Shown: one piece after another, positions 31,906 to 41,031 of the stretch | How the letters are laid out: every line of letters begins with the position of its first letter | How positions within the stretch are numbered: position 1 is the first letter of the stretch | Origin: an uncultured Eubacteriales bacterium | Lineage (GTDB): Bacteria; Bacillota; Clostridia; Oscillospirales; CAG-272 | Direction of reading: 5' to 3' | Assembly: GCA_958352145.1 (NCBI GenBank) | Contig: CATWNM010000002.1 | Span: forward strand, 1-64,000 | Length of the DNA: 64,000 nt | Program-made: the position numbers and the translations under genes | Notes under the pieces: model-generated | Database searches by the model: none | What the model was told of the DNA's origin: nothing | Seen by the model: only the letters and a program-made list of their open reading frames with translations

Positions 31906-33858
31906 CTATGCATCCGCGCCGTCAAGGCTCTGCCGGATGGAGCGAATCTCTTCCAGAAACGCATCGGCCGGCATGTCGGACGGCATTCGAAAATCGCCGC
32001 GCGGCGAAAGCGCCACCGAGCCGACTTTCGGGCCGTCGGGCAGACAGGAACGCTTGAACTGCTGCGCGAAAAAGCGCCGCAAAAAGGTTTCAAGCCATCC
32101 GGCGATGGTTTTCTCATCGTACTCGCCCGCAAAGGCATAAACCGCCAGCCGGAAGATTTTGCGCGGCCGGCAGCCGAAGCGCGCCATGTGATACAGGAAA
32201 AAGTCATGCAGTTCATACGGGCCGACGATCGACTCGGTTTTCTGGGAAATCGTCCCGTCGGCCGGGGGAAGCAGTTCCGGGCTGACCGGCGTGTCCAAAA
32301 TATCAAGGAGCGCCTGCGCAAGCGTTTCCTTTCCCTCGGCGCGGTATACGTCGGCCGCGTGGCGCACGATATGGCGCACCAGCGTTTTCGGCACCGAAGC
32401 ATTGACGCCGTACATCGACATATGGTCGCCGTTATAGGTGGCAAAGCCGAGCGCCAGTTCGGAAAGGTCGCCTGTCCCGATCACGATACCCGATTCTTTG
32501 TTGGCAAGATCCATCAGAATCTGCGTGCGCTCACGCGCCTGACAGTTCTCATAGGTCACGTCCAGCCGCTCGGGATCCTGCCCAATGTCTGCAAAATGCT
32601 GATCCACCGCACGCTTGATATCGATCTCGGTAAAGGTCGTGCCGAGCGCGCGGCAGAGCGCTTCTGCGTTGGATCTTGTGCGCGCGGTGGTGCCGAAGCA
32701 GGGCATCGTGACGGCGTGTATGTCTGTAGCCGGGCGGCCGAGCAGGCGGCAGGCGCGCACGGCGGCAAGCAGGGCAAGACAAGAATCCAGCCCGCCCGAG
32801 ACGCCGAGCAAAAGCGTTTTTGCATGCGCGGCCTCCATGCGCCGGGCCAGACCCTGCGACTGAATCTCTAAAATCAGATCACAGCGGCTGTCCTTTTCAT
32901 TTTGATCACGCGGAACAAACGGATGCTTTTCTATGGGGCGGGTCAGTTCCGTTTCTTCGGGCAGACCCGAGGGAATTTCGATTTCCGTGTAGCCGGAATT
33001 GTCATACCCGGCAAACGTATTCATGCGAAGCCGTTCGACGGCCAGTTTTTCGCAGTCGAATTCGCTGATGGTGAACGTATCAGTGGAAAACGGACGGCTT
33101 TCGGCGAGCATCACGCCGTTTTCACAGAGCATATTGTGACCGGAAAACACAAGATCGGTCGTCGATTCACCCGCGCCTGCCGAAGCGTACAGGTAGCCGC
33201 AGACGCAGCGCGCCGACGCCGATTGAACCAGCATTTTTCGGTATTCTGGCTTGCCGACCGCTTCGTTTGAGGCGGACAGGTTGCAGATCAGCGTCGCGCC
33301 CGCACCCGCATGCCCGCAGGCGGGCGGCACGGACACCCAGAAATCCTCGCAGATCTCGACGGCGAGCTTTGCATCGGGCAGTCCCGCAAAGGAAAAGAGC
33401 AGCTTTGCGCCAAAGGGCGCTTTGAAGCCGCCAAGCGTCACCTCGCCGGTTTGATCCGGCGCGGGCGCAAAATGACGGCCCTCATAAAATTCACGATAAT
33501 TGGGGATATAGGTCTTCGGCACGACGCCGAGCAGCCGACCGCCGTAGAGGACCGCCGCGCAGTTGTAGAGCCGCGTCCCGTAGCGGACAGGCAAGCCGAC
33601 CACGCACAGAACGCGGGTGTCCGCACACGCGCGAATCAGCTTTCCGAGCGCGCGTTCCGCGTCTTTTAGCAGCTTGATCTGAAAAAAAATATCCGCGCAG
33701 GTATAGCCGGTCAAAAACAGTTCGGGCAGCACAAGCACCCGCGCGCCGGCCGCCTCCGCGCGCCGGACGGCGGCGATGGCCGCGTCCGCATTTTTATCGG
33801 GGTTTCCGATTGTGACGGCGGGGCTGAAAACCGCCGCCTTGATAAATCCGTCTTTCAT
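31906..33858 (-). CDS. nadE: Glutamine-dependent NAD+ synthetase NadE
   Basis: 650 residues, the two-domain glutamine-hydrolysing form. The N-terminal nitrilase domain shows the catalytic Glu in VLPELFLTGYT (about 45), Lys in VPKTYIPNY (about 115) and Cys in AVEICEDFWV (about 172). The synthetase domain has the PP-loop LLGVSGGLDSCLAL (about 354), the IVIGTGDLSELALGF block and the FRRFFAQQFKRSCLPDGPK C-terminal region. It converts deamido-NAD to NAD with ammonia from glutamine. A hairpin GCTCGGACAG/CTGTCCGAGC at 31880-31906 overlaps its stop and may end transcription. Monocistronic. Confidence 0.96.
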   Translation of the reverse strand: MKDGFIKAAVFSPAVTIGNPDKNADAAIAAVRRAEAAGARVLVLPELFLTGYTCADIFFQIKLLKDAERALGKLIRACADTRVLCVVGLPVRYGTRLYNCAAVLYGGRLLGVVPKTYIPNYREFYEGRHFAPAPDQTGEVTLGGFKAPFGAKLLFSFAGLPDAKLAVEICEDFWVSVPPACGHAGAGATLICNLSASNEAVGKPEYRKMLVQSASARCVCGYLYASAGAGESTTDLVFSGHNMLCENGVMLAESRPFSTDTFTISEFDCEKLAVERLRMNTFAGYDNSGYTEIEIPSGLPEETELTRPIEKHPFVPRDQNEKDSRCDLILEIQSQGLARRMEAAHAKTLLLGVSGGLDSCLALLAAVRACRLLGRPATDIHAVTMPCFGTTARTRSNAEALCRALGTTFTEIDIKRAVDQHFADIGQDPERLDVTYENCQARERTQILMDLANKESGIVIGTGDLSELALGFATYNGDHMSMYGVNASVPKTLVRHIVRHAADVYRAEGKETLAQALLDILDTPVSPELLPPADGTISQKTESIVGPYELHDFFLYHMARFGCRPRKIFRLAVYAFAGEYDEKTIAGWLETFLRRFFAQQFKRSCLPDGPKVGSVALSPRGDFRMPSDMPADAFLEEIRSIRQSLDGADA

Positions 33859-33969
33859 GGTTTCTCCTTGCGCCCGCCGCCCGGCGGGCTGAATGTATGG
33901 GTATGCGCGGGCGCTGTCTCAGGCGCACCCCGCAAAAAGCGGCTTTTGCGGCAGAGGACGTTTTTTCGG

Positions 33970-34938
33970 TCAGCCCTGCTTTTCCATGCGGATATCCCGT
34001 CCGCAGAAGAGCAGCGGCGTGTATTCGCCGAACAGGCGGCTGAAGATGCGTTCGCCGTAGCGGGCGGCCATCTCTTCCGCCGAAAGATTGGTGCTGATTA
34101 CAGTAGGCAGCGCCCGACAGAGGCGCGTGTTGACAATGTTGTACAGGCAGGAGACCGAGAAAGCGGTGCCGAATTCCGCGCCAAGGTCGTCCATAATGAG
34201 CAGTTCCGTCTCAAAGTACCGTCCGCTGCGGTTTTGGCTGTCCGCGTCCCCCCGGAACTTAGAATTCTCCAGTTCGGAAAAAATATTCTGCGCGGATTCG
34301 TAGAGCACGTCGTACCCCCGGTCGATGACCGCTTTCGCCAGCGCGCTCGAAAGATGCGTTTTGCCAAGCCCTGTGCCGCCCATAAACAAAAGCGAACCGC
34401 TTGTGCTTGGCGAAAAGGTTTCTGCATACCGCCGCACGGTGTCCAAATTGCGCTTCATGCGCGAGAGCGTCTGCGGATCGTTTTGATAATAGCCGAGCGA
34501 AAACGTGTCGAACGTCTGCCGGCCGATGAGCTTGCCGACCCCGGAGGTCTCGTAGCCGCGCAGGGTAAGCGCACGGCGGAAGCAGGCGCACATTTTCGTG
34601 TCCGTAAATCCGGTGTCCCGGCAGGTTTCGCATTCGTAATGCACGTCGGTATAGTCCGCGGGGTACCCGTTTTGCTCGAGCAAAAGGGCGCGCGCTTCGC
34701 GCAGCGCCTCCACATCGCGCCGGACTTTCGCGATACGCGCTTCCATCCCCTCTTTGCCGCCGAGCGCCGCGCCCATGATGCGCGCGCCGGTGCCGGACAG
34801 CGCCTCGTCGATCTCGCGGAGCCCGCTGATCCTGTCCCAAAGCTCTTTTTTCAGCGTGTCTGCGCGCTCGATGGCGCGCAGATGCTTTTCTTCAAATTCG
34901 CGGCGGAGCGCATAGTAATTTTCATGGTTATAGCTCAT
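33970..34938 (-). CDS. dnaI: DnaI/DnaC-like helicase loader ATPase
   Basis: 322 residues. An N-terminal helical part with CETCRDTGFTDTKMCACF (about 105-122), a Cys4-type zinc motif like that of DnaI, then an AAA+ domain: Walker A MGGTGLGKTHLSSAL (about 180), Walker B ELLIMDDLGAEF, and the sensor region VISTNLSAEEM. It loads the replicative helicase with DnaD. The start is coupled to dnaD by a 4-base overlap. A GC hairpin (CCGCAAAA/TTTTGCGG) follows the stop near 33932-33955. Confidence 0.92.
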   Translation of the reverse strand: MSYNHENYYALRREFEEKHLRAIERADTLKKELWDRISGLREIDEALSGTGARIMGAALGGKEGMEARIAKVRRDVEALREARALLLEQNGYPADYTDVHYECETCRDTGFTDTKMCACFRRALTLRGYETSGVGKLIGRQTFDTFSLGYYQNDPQTLSRMKRNLDTVRRYAETFSPSTSGSLLFMGGTGLGKTHLSSALAKAVIDRGYDVLYESAQNIFSELENSKFRGDADSQNRSGRYFETELLIMDDLGAEFGTAFSVSCLYNIVNTRLCRALPTVISTNLSAEEMAARYGERIFSRLFGEYTPLLFCGRDIRMEKQG

Positions 34939-35945
34939 GTTTTCTTCTCCCCGCTGTCGGAATAGGCGCGCTTGAGCGCCTTTTCAAAGAATTCATCCAC
35001 GTCGAAGCTCTGCGGTGCGGCGCGGCCCGCAGTCTTTGGGCGGCGGCTTTCCGGCTTGGCTTTTTTGCCCGCGGCAACCGCCTCCGGCGTGGTCAGCCCC
35101 TCGGCGTGCCAGGCGGCCAAAATGCTGTTCGCATAGCGGATCGACGCTTTCCCCGTATTGTTGACCGTTTTTTCATACGCCAGCGCGATCATGGACTCGT
35201 CAAAATTCCACCGGCCAAACCAGTTTTCGAGGCAGGCCGCCTCGGCCGCGGTCAGACTGCGCGCGCCAAGGCCGAACATCGCGCGCACTTGCCCCTCTTT
35301 TGACGCCGCTTTTTCAAGCCGTTTCAGCTTTTCTTCCAGCGCGTCCGGCGTGTCCACGCCCTCGTCGACGAAAGAATACGCCGCCTTTTCGGCATAGCGC
35401 AGCGTCTTTCCCTTACGCTTTACATAATAATTCAGCAGGGTCAGGATATATTCAGCCGAGAGACCGAGATGCGAATACAGCCCGGCGATGATTTCGATTT
35501 CCGGCGTGTTGAAAATATGTCCGGCGGTCTGCTGCGCCATATCGATCAGCACGCGAAAGCCCTCGTCGGCGCTGGCAATACGGCAAAGCTCCTCGCTCGT
35601 ATACTTTGCGGCGCGCCGCTCGGGAAGCGCACGCGTATTGGCCGTGTCCGCCGCCGCGGCGCTTTCGGGCGGCGCGCCCGCCGCCTCTGCCGAAATCGCC
35701 TTTTTGCGGAGCGCGCGGCCGAGTACGCCCGCGCCCCGCCAAAATTTGAGGGAGGAACGCACGTCGGATTCCGCTATGCCAAGCTCGTTTGCAGCCGCGG
35801 ACGGATCAAATTCGCCGCCGTCCGCCTCCGCCCGCGCCAGCAGCAGCAGCACGCGCAGATCGTCGCTGTCCGCGCTGGCCGCCGCGTCCGCCGCAGCGCG
35901 GGGGATTTTCAGCGCGCCTGTTTTATCATCGAATTTCAGACCCAT
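34935..35945 (-). CDS. dnaD: DnaD-like primosome protein
   Basis: 336 residues. Residues about 15-85 form an Ala/Glu-rich winged-helix-like N-terminal domain; two conserved DnaD_2 repeats follow, one around TPEIEIIAGLYSHLGLSAEYILTLL (split here as TPEIEIIAGLYSHLGL and SAEYILTLLNYY, about 145-170), the other around EAACLENWFGRWNFDESMI (about 232-250) with the YxxxI-type patch IRYANSILAAWHAEGL. It remodels DNA and recruits helicase machinery at replication start and restart. The gap to rex is only 36 bases, so rex-dnaD-dnaI is a likely operon. Confidence 0.9.
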   Translation of the reverse strand: MGLKFDDKTGALKIPRAAADAAASADSDDLRVLLLLARAEADGGEFDPSAAANELGIAESDVRSSLKFWRGAGVLGRALRKKAISAEAAGAPPESAAAADTANTRALPERRAAKYTSEELCRIASADEGFRVLIDMAQQTAGHIFNTPEIEIIAGLYSHLGLSAEYILTLLNYYVKRKGKTLRYAEKAAYSFVDEGVDTPDALEEKLKRLEKAASKEGQVRAMFGLGARSLTAAEAACLENWFGRWNFDESMIALAYEKTVNNTGKASIRYANSILAAWHAEGLTTPEAVAAGKKAKPESRRPKTAGRAAPQSFDVDEFFEKALKRAYSDSGEKKT

Positions 35946-35981
35946 ATGTTTCTATCCGTTCTTTAAAAATAGATGTCCGGA

Positions 35982-36692
35982 TCAAAAAAGATCCGGATCC
36001 TCGCCGCCCGAGGACGCGGTGCGCGCGCGGACCTTATAGGTCAGCTGCATCAGCGAATCGCCGATGTGCACGTTCTGCACCACGGCGCCAAGCTTTGCGA
36101 GGTCGAGTTCGACATTGGTAAAATTCCATATGCCTTTGACGCCGAGCTTTGCAAGGCGCTCGGCCGTTTCCTTTGCGTATGGACGCGGCAATGTCAGCAC
36201 GGCGATATCCACACGGTTTTGCGAAAGATAGGTCTCCATCTGCCGCACGTCGTAGATGCGCAGATCGCCGTATTCCTTCCCGATCAGCTTCGGGTCGTTG
36301 TCGAAGAGCGCGGTCAGCGTGACGCCGCGCTTGGAAAACATAGGACTGCCGACGATCGCAAGCCCAAGATGCCCGGCGCCCACGATCACCGCGCGGTATC
36401 CCTCGTCCACGCCGAGGATCTCGCTGATCTTGCCGTACAAATATTCGACGTTATAGCCATACCCCTGCTGGCCAAAGCCTCCGAAGCAGTTTAGGTCCTG
36501 ACGGATTTGGGAAGCGGTGACGCTCATCATTTTGGAAAGCTCGCCCGAACTGATCCGCGTCCGGCCAGTCTCCAGCAGTTCGCGCAGATATCTGAAATAA
36601 CGCGGAAGCCGTTTGATGACTGCGGGAGAGATGCGGTAACTTGCGGATTTTTCTTTGGAATTTTCAGGTTTCTTCAAGTCGCGTTCTTTCAT
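35982..36692 (-). CDS. rex: Redox-sensing transcriptional repressor Rex
   Basis: 236 residues. N-terminal winged helix (PAVIKRLPRYFRYLRELLE, SSGELSKMMSVTASQIRQDL), Rossmann domain with VIVGAGHLGLAIV (about 98) for NAD(H), and a C-terminal swapped helix. Family members senses the NADH/NAD+ ratio and represses fermentation and respiration genes when NADH is low. Many copies of this family precede dnaD only rarely; here dnaD-dnaI follow at 36 bases. No full Rex operator was found at nearby promoters. Confidence 0.95.
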   Translation of the reverse strand: MKERDLKKPENSKEKSASYRISPAVIKRLPRYFRYLRELLETGRTRISSGELSKMMSVTASQIRQDLNCFGGFGQQGYGYNVEYLYGKISEILGVDEGYRAVIVGAGHLGLAIVGSPMFSKRGVTLTALFDNDPKLIGKEYGDLRIYDVRQMETYLSQNRVDIAVLTLPRPYAKETAERLAKLGVKGIWNFTNVELDLAKLGAVVQNVHIGDSLMQLTYKVRARTASSGGEDPDLF

Positions 36693-36982
36693 TTTGCAAA
36701 GAATCCTTTCAAAACCGGCCGGAGGGCTCCGGCGCGAAATTCAGCAATTTGTTTCGTCCGCCGTCCGAAATGCCGCGTGCTTTGGCAAAAGGCGGATGCT
36801 TGTACAAAAAATCATAGGAAAAACGGATGAAAAACCCACATTTTCCACATGATTTTCCACATTTTCAGCCGTCCGAAGCAAAATCGGATGGATAAAATCT
36901 TTAGGGTCGTTCTTTTTTTGAGCCTGCCGCGGACGGCGCGCGATAGCGGTAGATAGGCCTTGCCGGGCGCGGCGCGCCCGCG
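36693..36982. other. Intergenic region between tsaD and rex
   Basis: No gene is visible. TTTTCCACATGATTTTCCAC near 36840 is a direct repeat of TTTTCCACAT-like words, and a GC palindrome GGGCGCGGCGCGCCC lies near 36964-36978, after the tsaD stop. The rex promoter should lie here on the minus strand but no clear -35/-10 pair was identified. Confidence 0.35.
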
Positions 36983-37984
36983 CTATACCGCCGACGCGTT
37001 CAGATCCGCGCCGTCCCGCTTTCCCGCAAGGAAGGCGTAATACCCCTCGGCCGCGACCATAGCGGCATTGTCGCCGCATAAAGAGAGCGGCGGCAGGTAC
37101 AGCGGCACGCCGCGCGCCGCCGCAACGCCGGCGGCGGCCGCGCGAATGTGCGAGTTTGCGCTGACGCCGCCCGCGATCACTACCGCCGCGGGTGAAAAGC
37201 GCGCCAGCGCCGCGTCCAGCTTTTTGGCGATGGCGCCGGTCACCGCTTTGGTAAAGGACGCGGCAAGATCCGCCCGGCCGACAATCTCCCCTTTTTGCTC
37301 CGCCGTATGCAGAAGATTCAGCGCGGCGGTTTTCAGTCCGGAAAACGAAAAATCCAGCGTGTCTCCGGCAAGCGCCGGAGAGGGCAGGCGATAGGCGTCC
37401 GCGTTCCCGGTATGCGCCAGCGCGTCCAGCGCCGCGCCGCCCGGATAGGGCAGACCGATCACACGGCCGATTTTGTCAAACGCCTCGCCGGCTGCGTCGT
37501 CCCGCGTAGACCCAACTTCTTCAAAATCGGTGTAGTCCCGGACAAGATAAAACGAGGTGTGCCCGCCCGAGAGCACCACGCCGAGAAAGGGCGGCACAAG
37601 ATTTGGATGCGCGAGATACGCGGCCGCGATATGCGCGTGCACGTGATCCACGCCGCACAGCGGAATATGGTTGGCAAAGGCCAGCGATTTGGCGAAATTG
37701 ACGCCCACGAGCAGCGCGCCGATCAGCCCCGGGTGCGAAGTCACCGCGACAAGGCCGACGTCTGCCAGCGGAATGCCGGCTTCCTCCAGCGCGCGCGCAG
37801 TCACGCCTGAAATTGCTTCGATATGCGCCCGCCCTGCGATTTCGGGGACGACGCCGCCGTACAGGCGGTGTACATCGATCTGTGAGGCGACGATATTGGA
37901 GCGGATGCGGCGGACGCCGCCGTCCATTTCAACGACCGCAGCGCTAGTTTCGTCGCAGGAGCTTTCAATTCCTAAAATATACAT
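36983..37984 (-). CDS. tsaD: tRNA N6-adenosine threonylcarbamoyltransferase TsaD
   Basis: 333 residues. Begins ILGIESSCDETSAAVV (ASKHA/Kae1 signature); metal ligands in HVHAHIAAAYL (about residue 109-115); VLSGGHTSFYLV; GEAFDKIGRVIGLPYPGG; and the C-terminal IAGGVSANSHIR and CGDNAAMVA with the third ligand. It transfers the threonylcarbamoyl group to A37 of ANN-decoding tRNAs; TrmO (7771-8487) modifies its product further. tsaB and tsaE are not adjacent. Last gene of the galU-comEB-phosphatase-rimI-tsaD run. Confidence 0.96.
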   Translation of the reverse strand: MYILGIESSCDETSAAVVEMDGGVRRIRSNIVASQIDVHRLYGGVVPEIAGRAHIEAISGVTARALEEAGIPLADVGLVAVTSHPGLIGALLVGVNFAKSLAFANHIPLCGVDHVHAHIAAAYLAHPNLVPPFLGVVLSGGHTSFYLVRDYTDFEEVGSTRDDAAGEAFDKIGRVIGLPYPGGAALDALAHTGNADAYRLPSPALAGDTLDFSFSGLKTAALNLLHTAEQKGEIVGRADLAASFTKAVTGAIAKKLDAALARFSPAAVVIAGGVSANSHIRAAAAGVAAARGVPLYLPPLSLCGDNAAMVAAEGYYAFLAGKRDGADLNASAV

Positions 37985-38024
37985 GCGTTTTCCTTACAGC
38001 CGTCCAAAAAGCGGACAGGCAAAG

Positions 38025-38489
38025 TTACGTGAAATTTGATGCGCCCGGAAAGTCGTACCGGTAGAGCGCCGCGTCCTCGGGCGGCCTTTTGTAATAGCCG
38101 CGCCGCACGCCGCAGAAAATAAAACCGCACCCCTCGTACAGCGCCCGCGCGGCGGCGTTGCCCGCGCGCACCTCGAGATGCACGGCCGGTACGCCGTGAT
38201 CTTGCAGCGTCCGCAGCGCCGCCAAGACCAGTTTCTTTCCGATTCCGCGCCCGCGCGCCGCCGCATCGACGGCGACCGTCATGATCTCCGCGCCGTCCGG
38301 CAGGAGGTACGCGCCGATATAGCCGAGGCAGCCCGCCTCCGAGGACGCGCAGAGCAGCAATTTTTCTTTCTCGCCGCACATGCGCGCAAAATCGGCATAA
38401 TGCCACGGAAACGAAAAATTCTCCCGCTCGATTTTGCTGATCGCCTCGAGATCCGCCGGCTGCGCGGGACGGATCTCAGGACTTTGCAT
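38025..38489 (-). CDS. rimI: RimI-type N-acetyltransferase
   Basis: 154 residues from ATG 38489. GNAT fold: IRPAQPADLEAISKIERENF, the acetyl-CoA loop VDAAARGRGIGKKLV (about 80-94), LEVRAGNAAARALYEGCGF and a final YYKRPPEDALY-like stretch (here with one extra Ala). This combination and its position before tsaD are typical of ribosomal protein S18 N-alanine acetyltransferase RimI, although other N-terminal substrates are possible. It overlaps the phosphatase gene by 14 bases. Confidence 0.88.
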   Translation of the reverse strand: MQSPEIRPAQPADLEAISKIERENFSFPWHYADFARMCGEKEKLLLCASSEAGCLGYIGAYLLPDGAEIMTVAVDAAARGRGIGKKLVLAALRTLQDHGVPAVHLEVRAGNAAARALYEGCGFIFCGVRRGYYKRPPEDAALYRYDFPGASNFT

Positions 38490-38979
38490 CGCCGTCGAAC
38501 AAATAGGGAAACAGTGCCCGCAGCGCGCCGCGGATCTCTTCGAGGCAGGCGGCGTACTGCTCAAGCGTGCCGCCGTAGGGGTCGGCGATGTCGCCGAGTA
38601 TGCGCACGCGCCCGGCGTATTCCGGAAAAGCGAACAGGATCTGCTGCGCGTGCGCCGGCGTCAGCGCAAACACACCGTCGCACATTTCAAAATCCTCGCG
38701 CGTAAGCTGCGCCGCGCGGTGCCGGGTATAGTCGTTGCGTCCGGCGGGCTCCACACCCGCGGCGCGAAGTGCGGCCGCGGCGTTTTCGGCGATCGGCGCG
38801 CCGGGCGTGACAGCCGTACCGCGGCTGAAGGCGAAAATCCCGCGGCTTTGTCCGAGGTCGTTGAGCAGCGCCGCCGCCATCGGCGAGCGGCAGGTATTGC
38901 CGGTGCAGACAAAGCAGTACATGCGGATGTCTTTCGTCAGCGGATGTTTCAGTTCCAATACAGTCTCTTCGGTTTTCAA
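38476..38979 (-). CDS. Low-molecular-weight protein tyrosine phosphatase family protein
   Basis: 167 residues with a TTG start at 38979 behind AAGGTGA. The catalytic loop is CTGNTCRS (Cx5R, about residues 25-32) and the acid Asp lies in DIADPYGG (about 134). An ATG at 38922 (MYCFVCTGN) would give the usual family length but has no ribosome binding site. In many clostridia such enzymes act on phosphotyrosine or phosphoarginine (YwlE-like). The Thr after the loop Gly (CTGNTC) is the residue that in YwlE favours phosphoarginine; that assignment is an inference. Confidence 0.88.
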   Translation of the reverse strand: MKTEETVLELKHPLTKDIRMYCFVCTGNTCRSPMAAALLNDLGQSRGIFAFSRGTAVTPGAPIAENAAAALRAAGVEPAGRNDYTRHRAAQLTREDFEMCDGVFALTPAHAQQILFAFPEYAGRVRILGDIADPYGGTLEQYAACLEEIRGALRALFPYLFDGDAKS

Positions 38980-39009
38980 AGTATCACCTTGCTTTTGAGC
39001 GTTAAGAAT

Positions 39010-39498
39010 TCAATAGCCAAGCGCGTCGCCGAGACTGTCGTCGTTTTCGAGCCAGTCAGCCACGCGGATGCGGCGGTATTCCTCTTTTGTGTCGCGGATG
39101 ACCACCCACTCGATGCCCGCGTTGATGATCTGGCGTTTGCACATCATGCAGTTGGCGGTGCCGGCGGCGATCTCGCCGTGCGGCGGGAGCGTGCAGCACA
39201 TATAGAGTGTCGCGCCCAGCATATCGGCACGGGAAGCCGCGATGATCGCGTTTGCTTCGGAATGCACCGAGCGGCAGAGTTCATACCGTTCGCCGCGCGG
39301 AATCTTCATTTCGTCGCGCCGGCAGAAGCCGAGATCCGTGCAGTTTTTGCGCCCGCGCGGCGCGCCGTTGTAGCCGGTCGAAACAATCACGTCGTTTTTG
39401 ACAATGATCGAGCCGAACCGGCGGCGCAGACAGGTGCTGCGCTCCGAAACGGTTTCGGCGATATCGAGATAATAGTTGTCCTTTGAAACTCTTTCCAT
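39010..39498 (-). CDS. comEB: dCMP deaminase family protein (ComEB-like)
   Basis: 162 residues. Zinc deaminase motifs: HSEANAI (His ligand plus catalytic Glu, about 79-85) and NCMMCKRQI (the Cys-x-x-Cys pair, with Asn in place of the common Pro before the first Cys). Extra Cys/His near the N-terminal half (GRKNCTDLGFCRRDE) form the second zinc-binding insert typical of dCMP deaminases. It makes dUMP for thymidylate synthesis. It lies 24 bases after galU and 30 before the phosphatase. Confidence 0.92.
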   Translation of the reverse strand: MERVSKDNYYLDIAETVSERSTCLRRRFGSIIVKNDVIVSTGYNGAPRGRKNCTDLGFCRRDEMKIPRGERYELCRSVHSEANAIIAASRADMLGATLYMCCTLPPHGEIAAGTANCMMCKRQIINAGIEWVVIRDTKEEYRRIRVADWLENDDSLGDALGY

Positions 39499-39522
39499 GT
39501 CCTGCGCTCCTTTATTTTCAAA

Positions 39523-40416
39523 TCAGCGCGCGCGGTTTTGCAGGTAGTCCCGCGCGAAGCGGGAAAACGCTTCGCCGGTTTCGGGATGCTCCAGCGCGCG
39601 CACAAAATTGGCCATGGCAAATCCAAGCTTTGCACCGATGTCATAGCGGTCGCCCTCAAAAATTTTTGCGGTCATGCCGCGCGTGCGCGCATAGGCCGCC
39701 ATCGCGTCGGTCAGTTGAATCTCGCCGCCCGCCCCCGGCAGCGTCTCTTCGAGGATCGGGAAGATTTCGGGCGTCAGCAGCACGCGCCCAAGGATGGCCA
39801 AATTGGAAAATTCCCGACCGGGCGCGGGCTTTTCGATCATATCGTCCACAAAATATTCCCCGTCTCCGCCTGCGATCGCCTCCGCTTTCATCGAACAGTA
39901 GCGAGAGAGCGCCTCGGTGGGAACCGGCTTTACGCCCACGGCGGCGCGGCCGTATTTTTCATAGGTTTCGATCAGTTGACCAACGACCGGCTTTTGGCTG
40001 AAGATCACGTCGTCGCCGTACAGAATGGCGAAAGGCTCGTCTCCAACAAAGGCCTTTGCGCGCAGGACAGCATGTCCGAGTCCGCGCGGCTCTTTTTGGC
40101 GGATGAAATAGACGTTGGCAAGATCGCAGACCGCGTGCAGTTCGTCCCGGAGCGCTTCCTTGCCCTTTGCGCAGAGCGCCGCGTCATATTCGGGAGAATA
40201 ATCGAAAAATTCCTCCATTGCGTTTTTGTCGCGCCCGGTAATGACCAAAATATCGGTCACGCCGCTGTCCGCAGCTTCTTTGACCAGATAATAGAGCGCC
40301 GGATAATCCAGTACCGGCAAAAGCTCTTTAGGCACCGCTCTCGAAATCGGAAGCATACGGGTGCCAAGTCCTGCGGCGGGGATGATGGCTTTGGTTACCT
40401 TTTGTTGTCCTTTCAT
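39523..40416 (-). CDS. galU: UTP-glucose-1-phosphate uridylyltransferase GalU
   Basis: 297 residues. Nucleotide site IPAAGLGTRMLPISRAVPKE (residues about 12-31), then DVIFSQKPVVGQLI with the metal Asp in LYGDDVIF, VGVKPVP, the FVDDMIEKPAPG catalytic Lys region, and GGEIQLTDAMAAYA. It forms UDP-glucose for cell-surface glycans and glycolipids. First gene of a five-gene minus-strand run with a clear promoter. Confidence 0.95.
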   Translation of the reverse strand: MKGQQKVTKAIIPAAGLGTRMLPISRAVPKELLPVLDYPALYYLVKEAADSGVTDILVITGRDKNAMEEFFDYSPEYDAALCAKGKEALRDELHAVCDLANVYFIRQKEPRGLGHAVLRAKAFVGDEPFAILYGDDVIFSQKPVVGQLIETYEKYGRAAVGVKPVPTEALSRYCSMKAEAIAGGDGEYFVDDMIEKPAPGREFSNLAILGRVLLTPEIFPILEETLPGAGGEIQLTDAMAAYARTRGMTAKIFEGDRYDIGAKLGFAMANFVRALEHPETGEAFSRFARDYLQNRAR

Positions 40417-40469
40417 AAAAACCTCGTCGTTTGGGTAGAAAAACCCAAGTATACTTTATTAACATACCT

Positions 40470-40498
40470 ATTATAGTCCTTGCCGGGTCAAAAATCAA
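40470..40498 (-). promoter_or_regulatory. Promoter of the galU operon
   Basis: Minus-strand TTGATT (40493-40498) and TATAAT (40470-40475), 17-base spacer. A hairpin GGGTTTTTCTACCC follows in the leader just before the galU start region. Confidence 0.75.
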
Positions 40499-40550
40499 CC
40501 GCATTTGCATGTCTTTTCCGCAAATTTCTTTGAATTGCGTAAAATTTCTA

Positions 40551-40579
40551 TTGAACTCCTCCGCCCCGCCGGGTATAAT
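40551..40579 (+). promoter_or_regulatory. Promoter of rbfA-nrnA
   Basis: TTGAAC and TATAAT with a 17-base spacer, about 90 bases before rbfA, divergent from the galU promoter. Confidence 0.75.
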
Positions 40580-40668
40580 AGGTATAATAAAAGCGCTGGC
40601 AAAATCGAGGCCGGCGGCGGACGCTGCGTGTCGGAGAAAATCAAAGAGAAAACATTTTTGGGGGAAAT

Positions 40669-41031
40669 ATGCCAAATTACAGACGGGGAAGAATCAATGA
40701 CGAGGTACGGCGGGAGCTTTCCGCGCTGCTGCGCGAGATTAAGGACCCGCGCGTGCAGGGCGCGATGATCAGCATAACGGCGGTCGAAGTGACGCCCGAC
40801 CTGAAATATGCCGCAGTATATTTCTCGGTGCTTGCGGGCGACCCGGAGCAGACCCGGGCGGGGCTCGAAAGCGCGGCCGGGTTTATCCGGCGGGAGATCG
40901 CCGCGCGCCTGAATCTGCGCAATACGCCGCAGTTCAGCTTCCGGCACGACCGCTCGATCGAGCACGGCGCGCATATCGCAAAGCTGCTCGGTGAAATCGG
41001 CGCGGAGCAGCACGGAGACAGCCATGAATAA
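40669..41031 (+). CDS. rbfA: 30S ribosome-binding factor RbfA
   Basis: 120 residues, KH-like fold: RINDEVRRELSALLREIKDPR at the start (positions about 7-27), VTPDLKYAAVYFSVL, the long helix AAGFIRREIAARL and NTPQFSFRHDRSIEHG. It binds helix 1 of 16S rRNA in late 30S maturation and cold adaptation. GGGGG precedes ATG 40669. Usually found after infB and before nrnA; the infB end is absent here and the gene has its own promoter. Confidence 0.95.
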   Translation: MPNYRRGRINDEVRRELSALLREIKDPRVQGAMISITAVEVTPDLKYAAVYFSVLAGDPEQTRAGLESAAGFIRREIAARLNLRNTPQFSFRHDRSIEHGAHIAKLLGEIGAEQHGDSHE

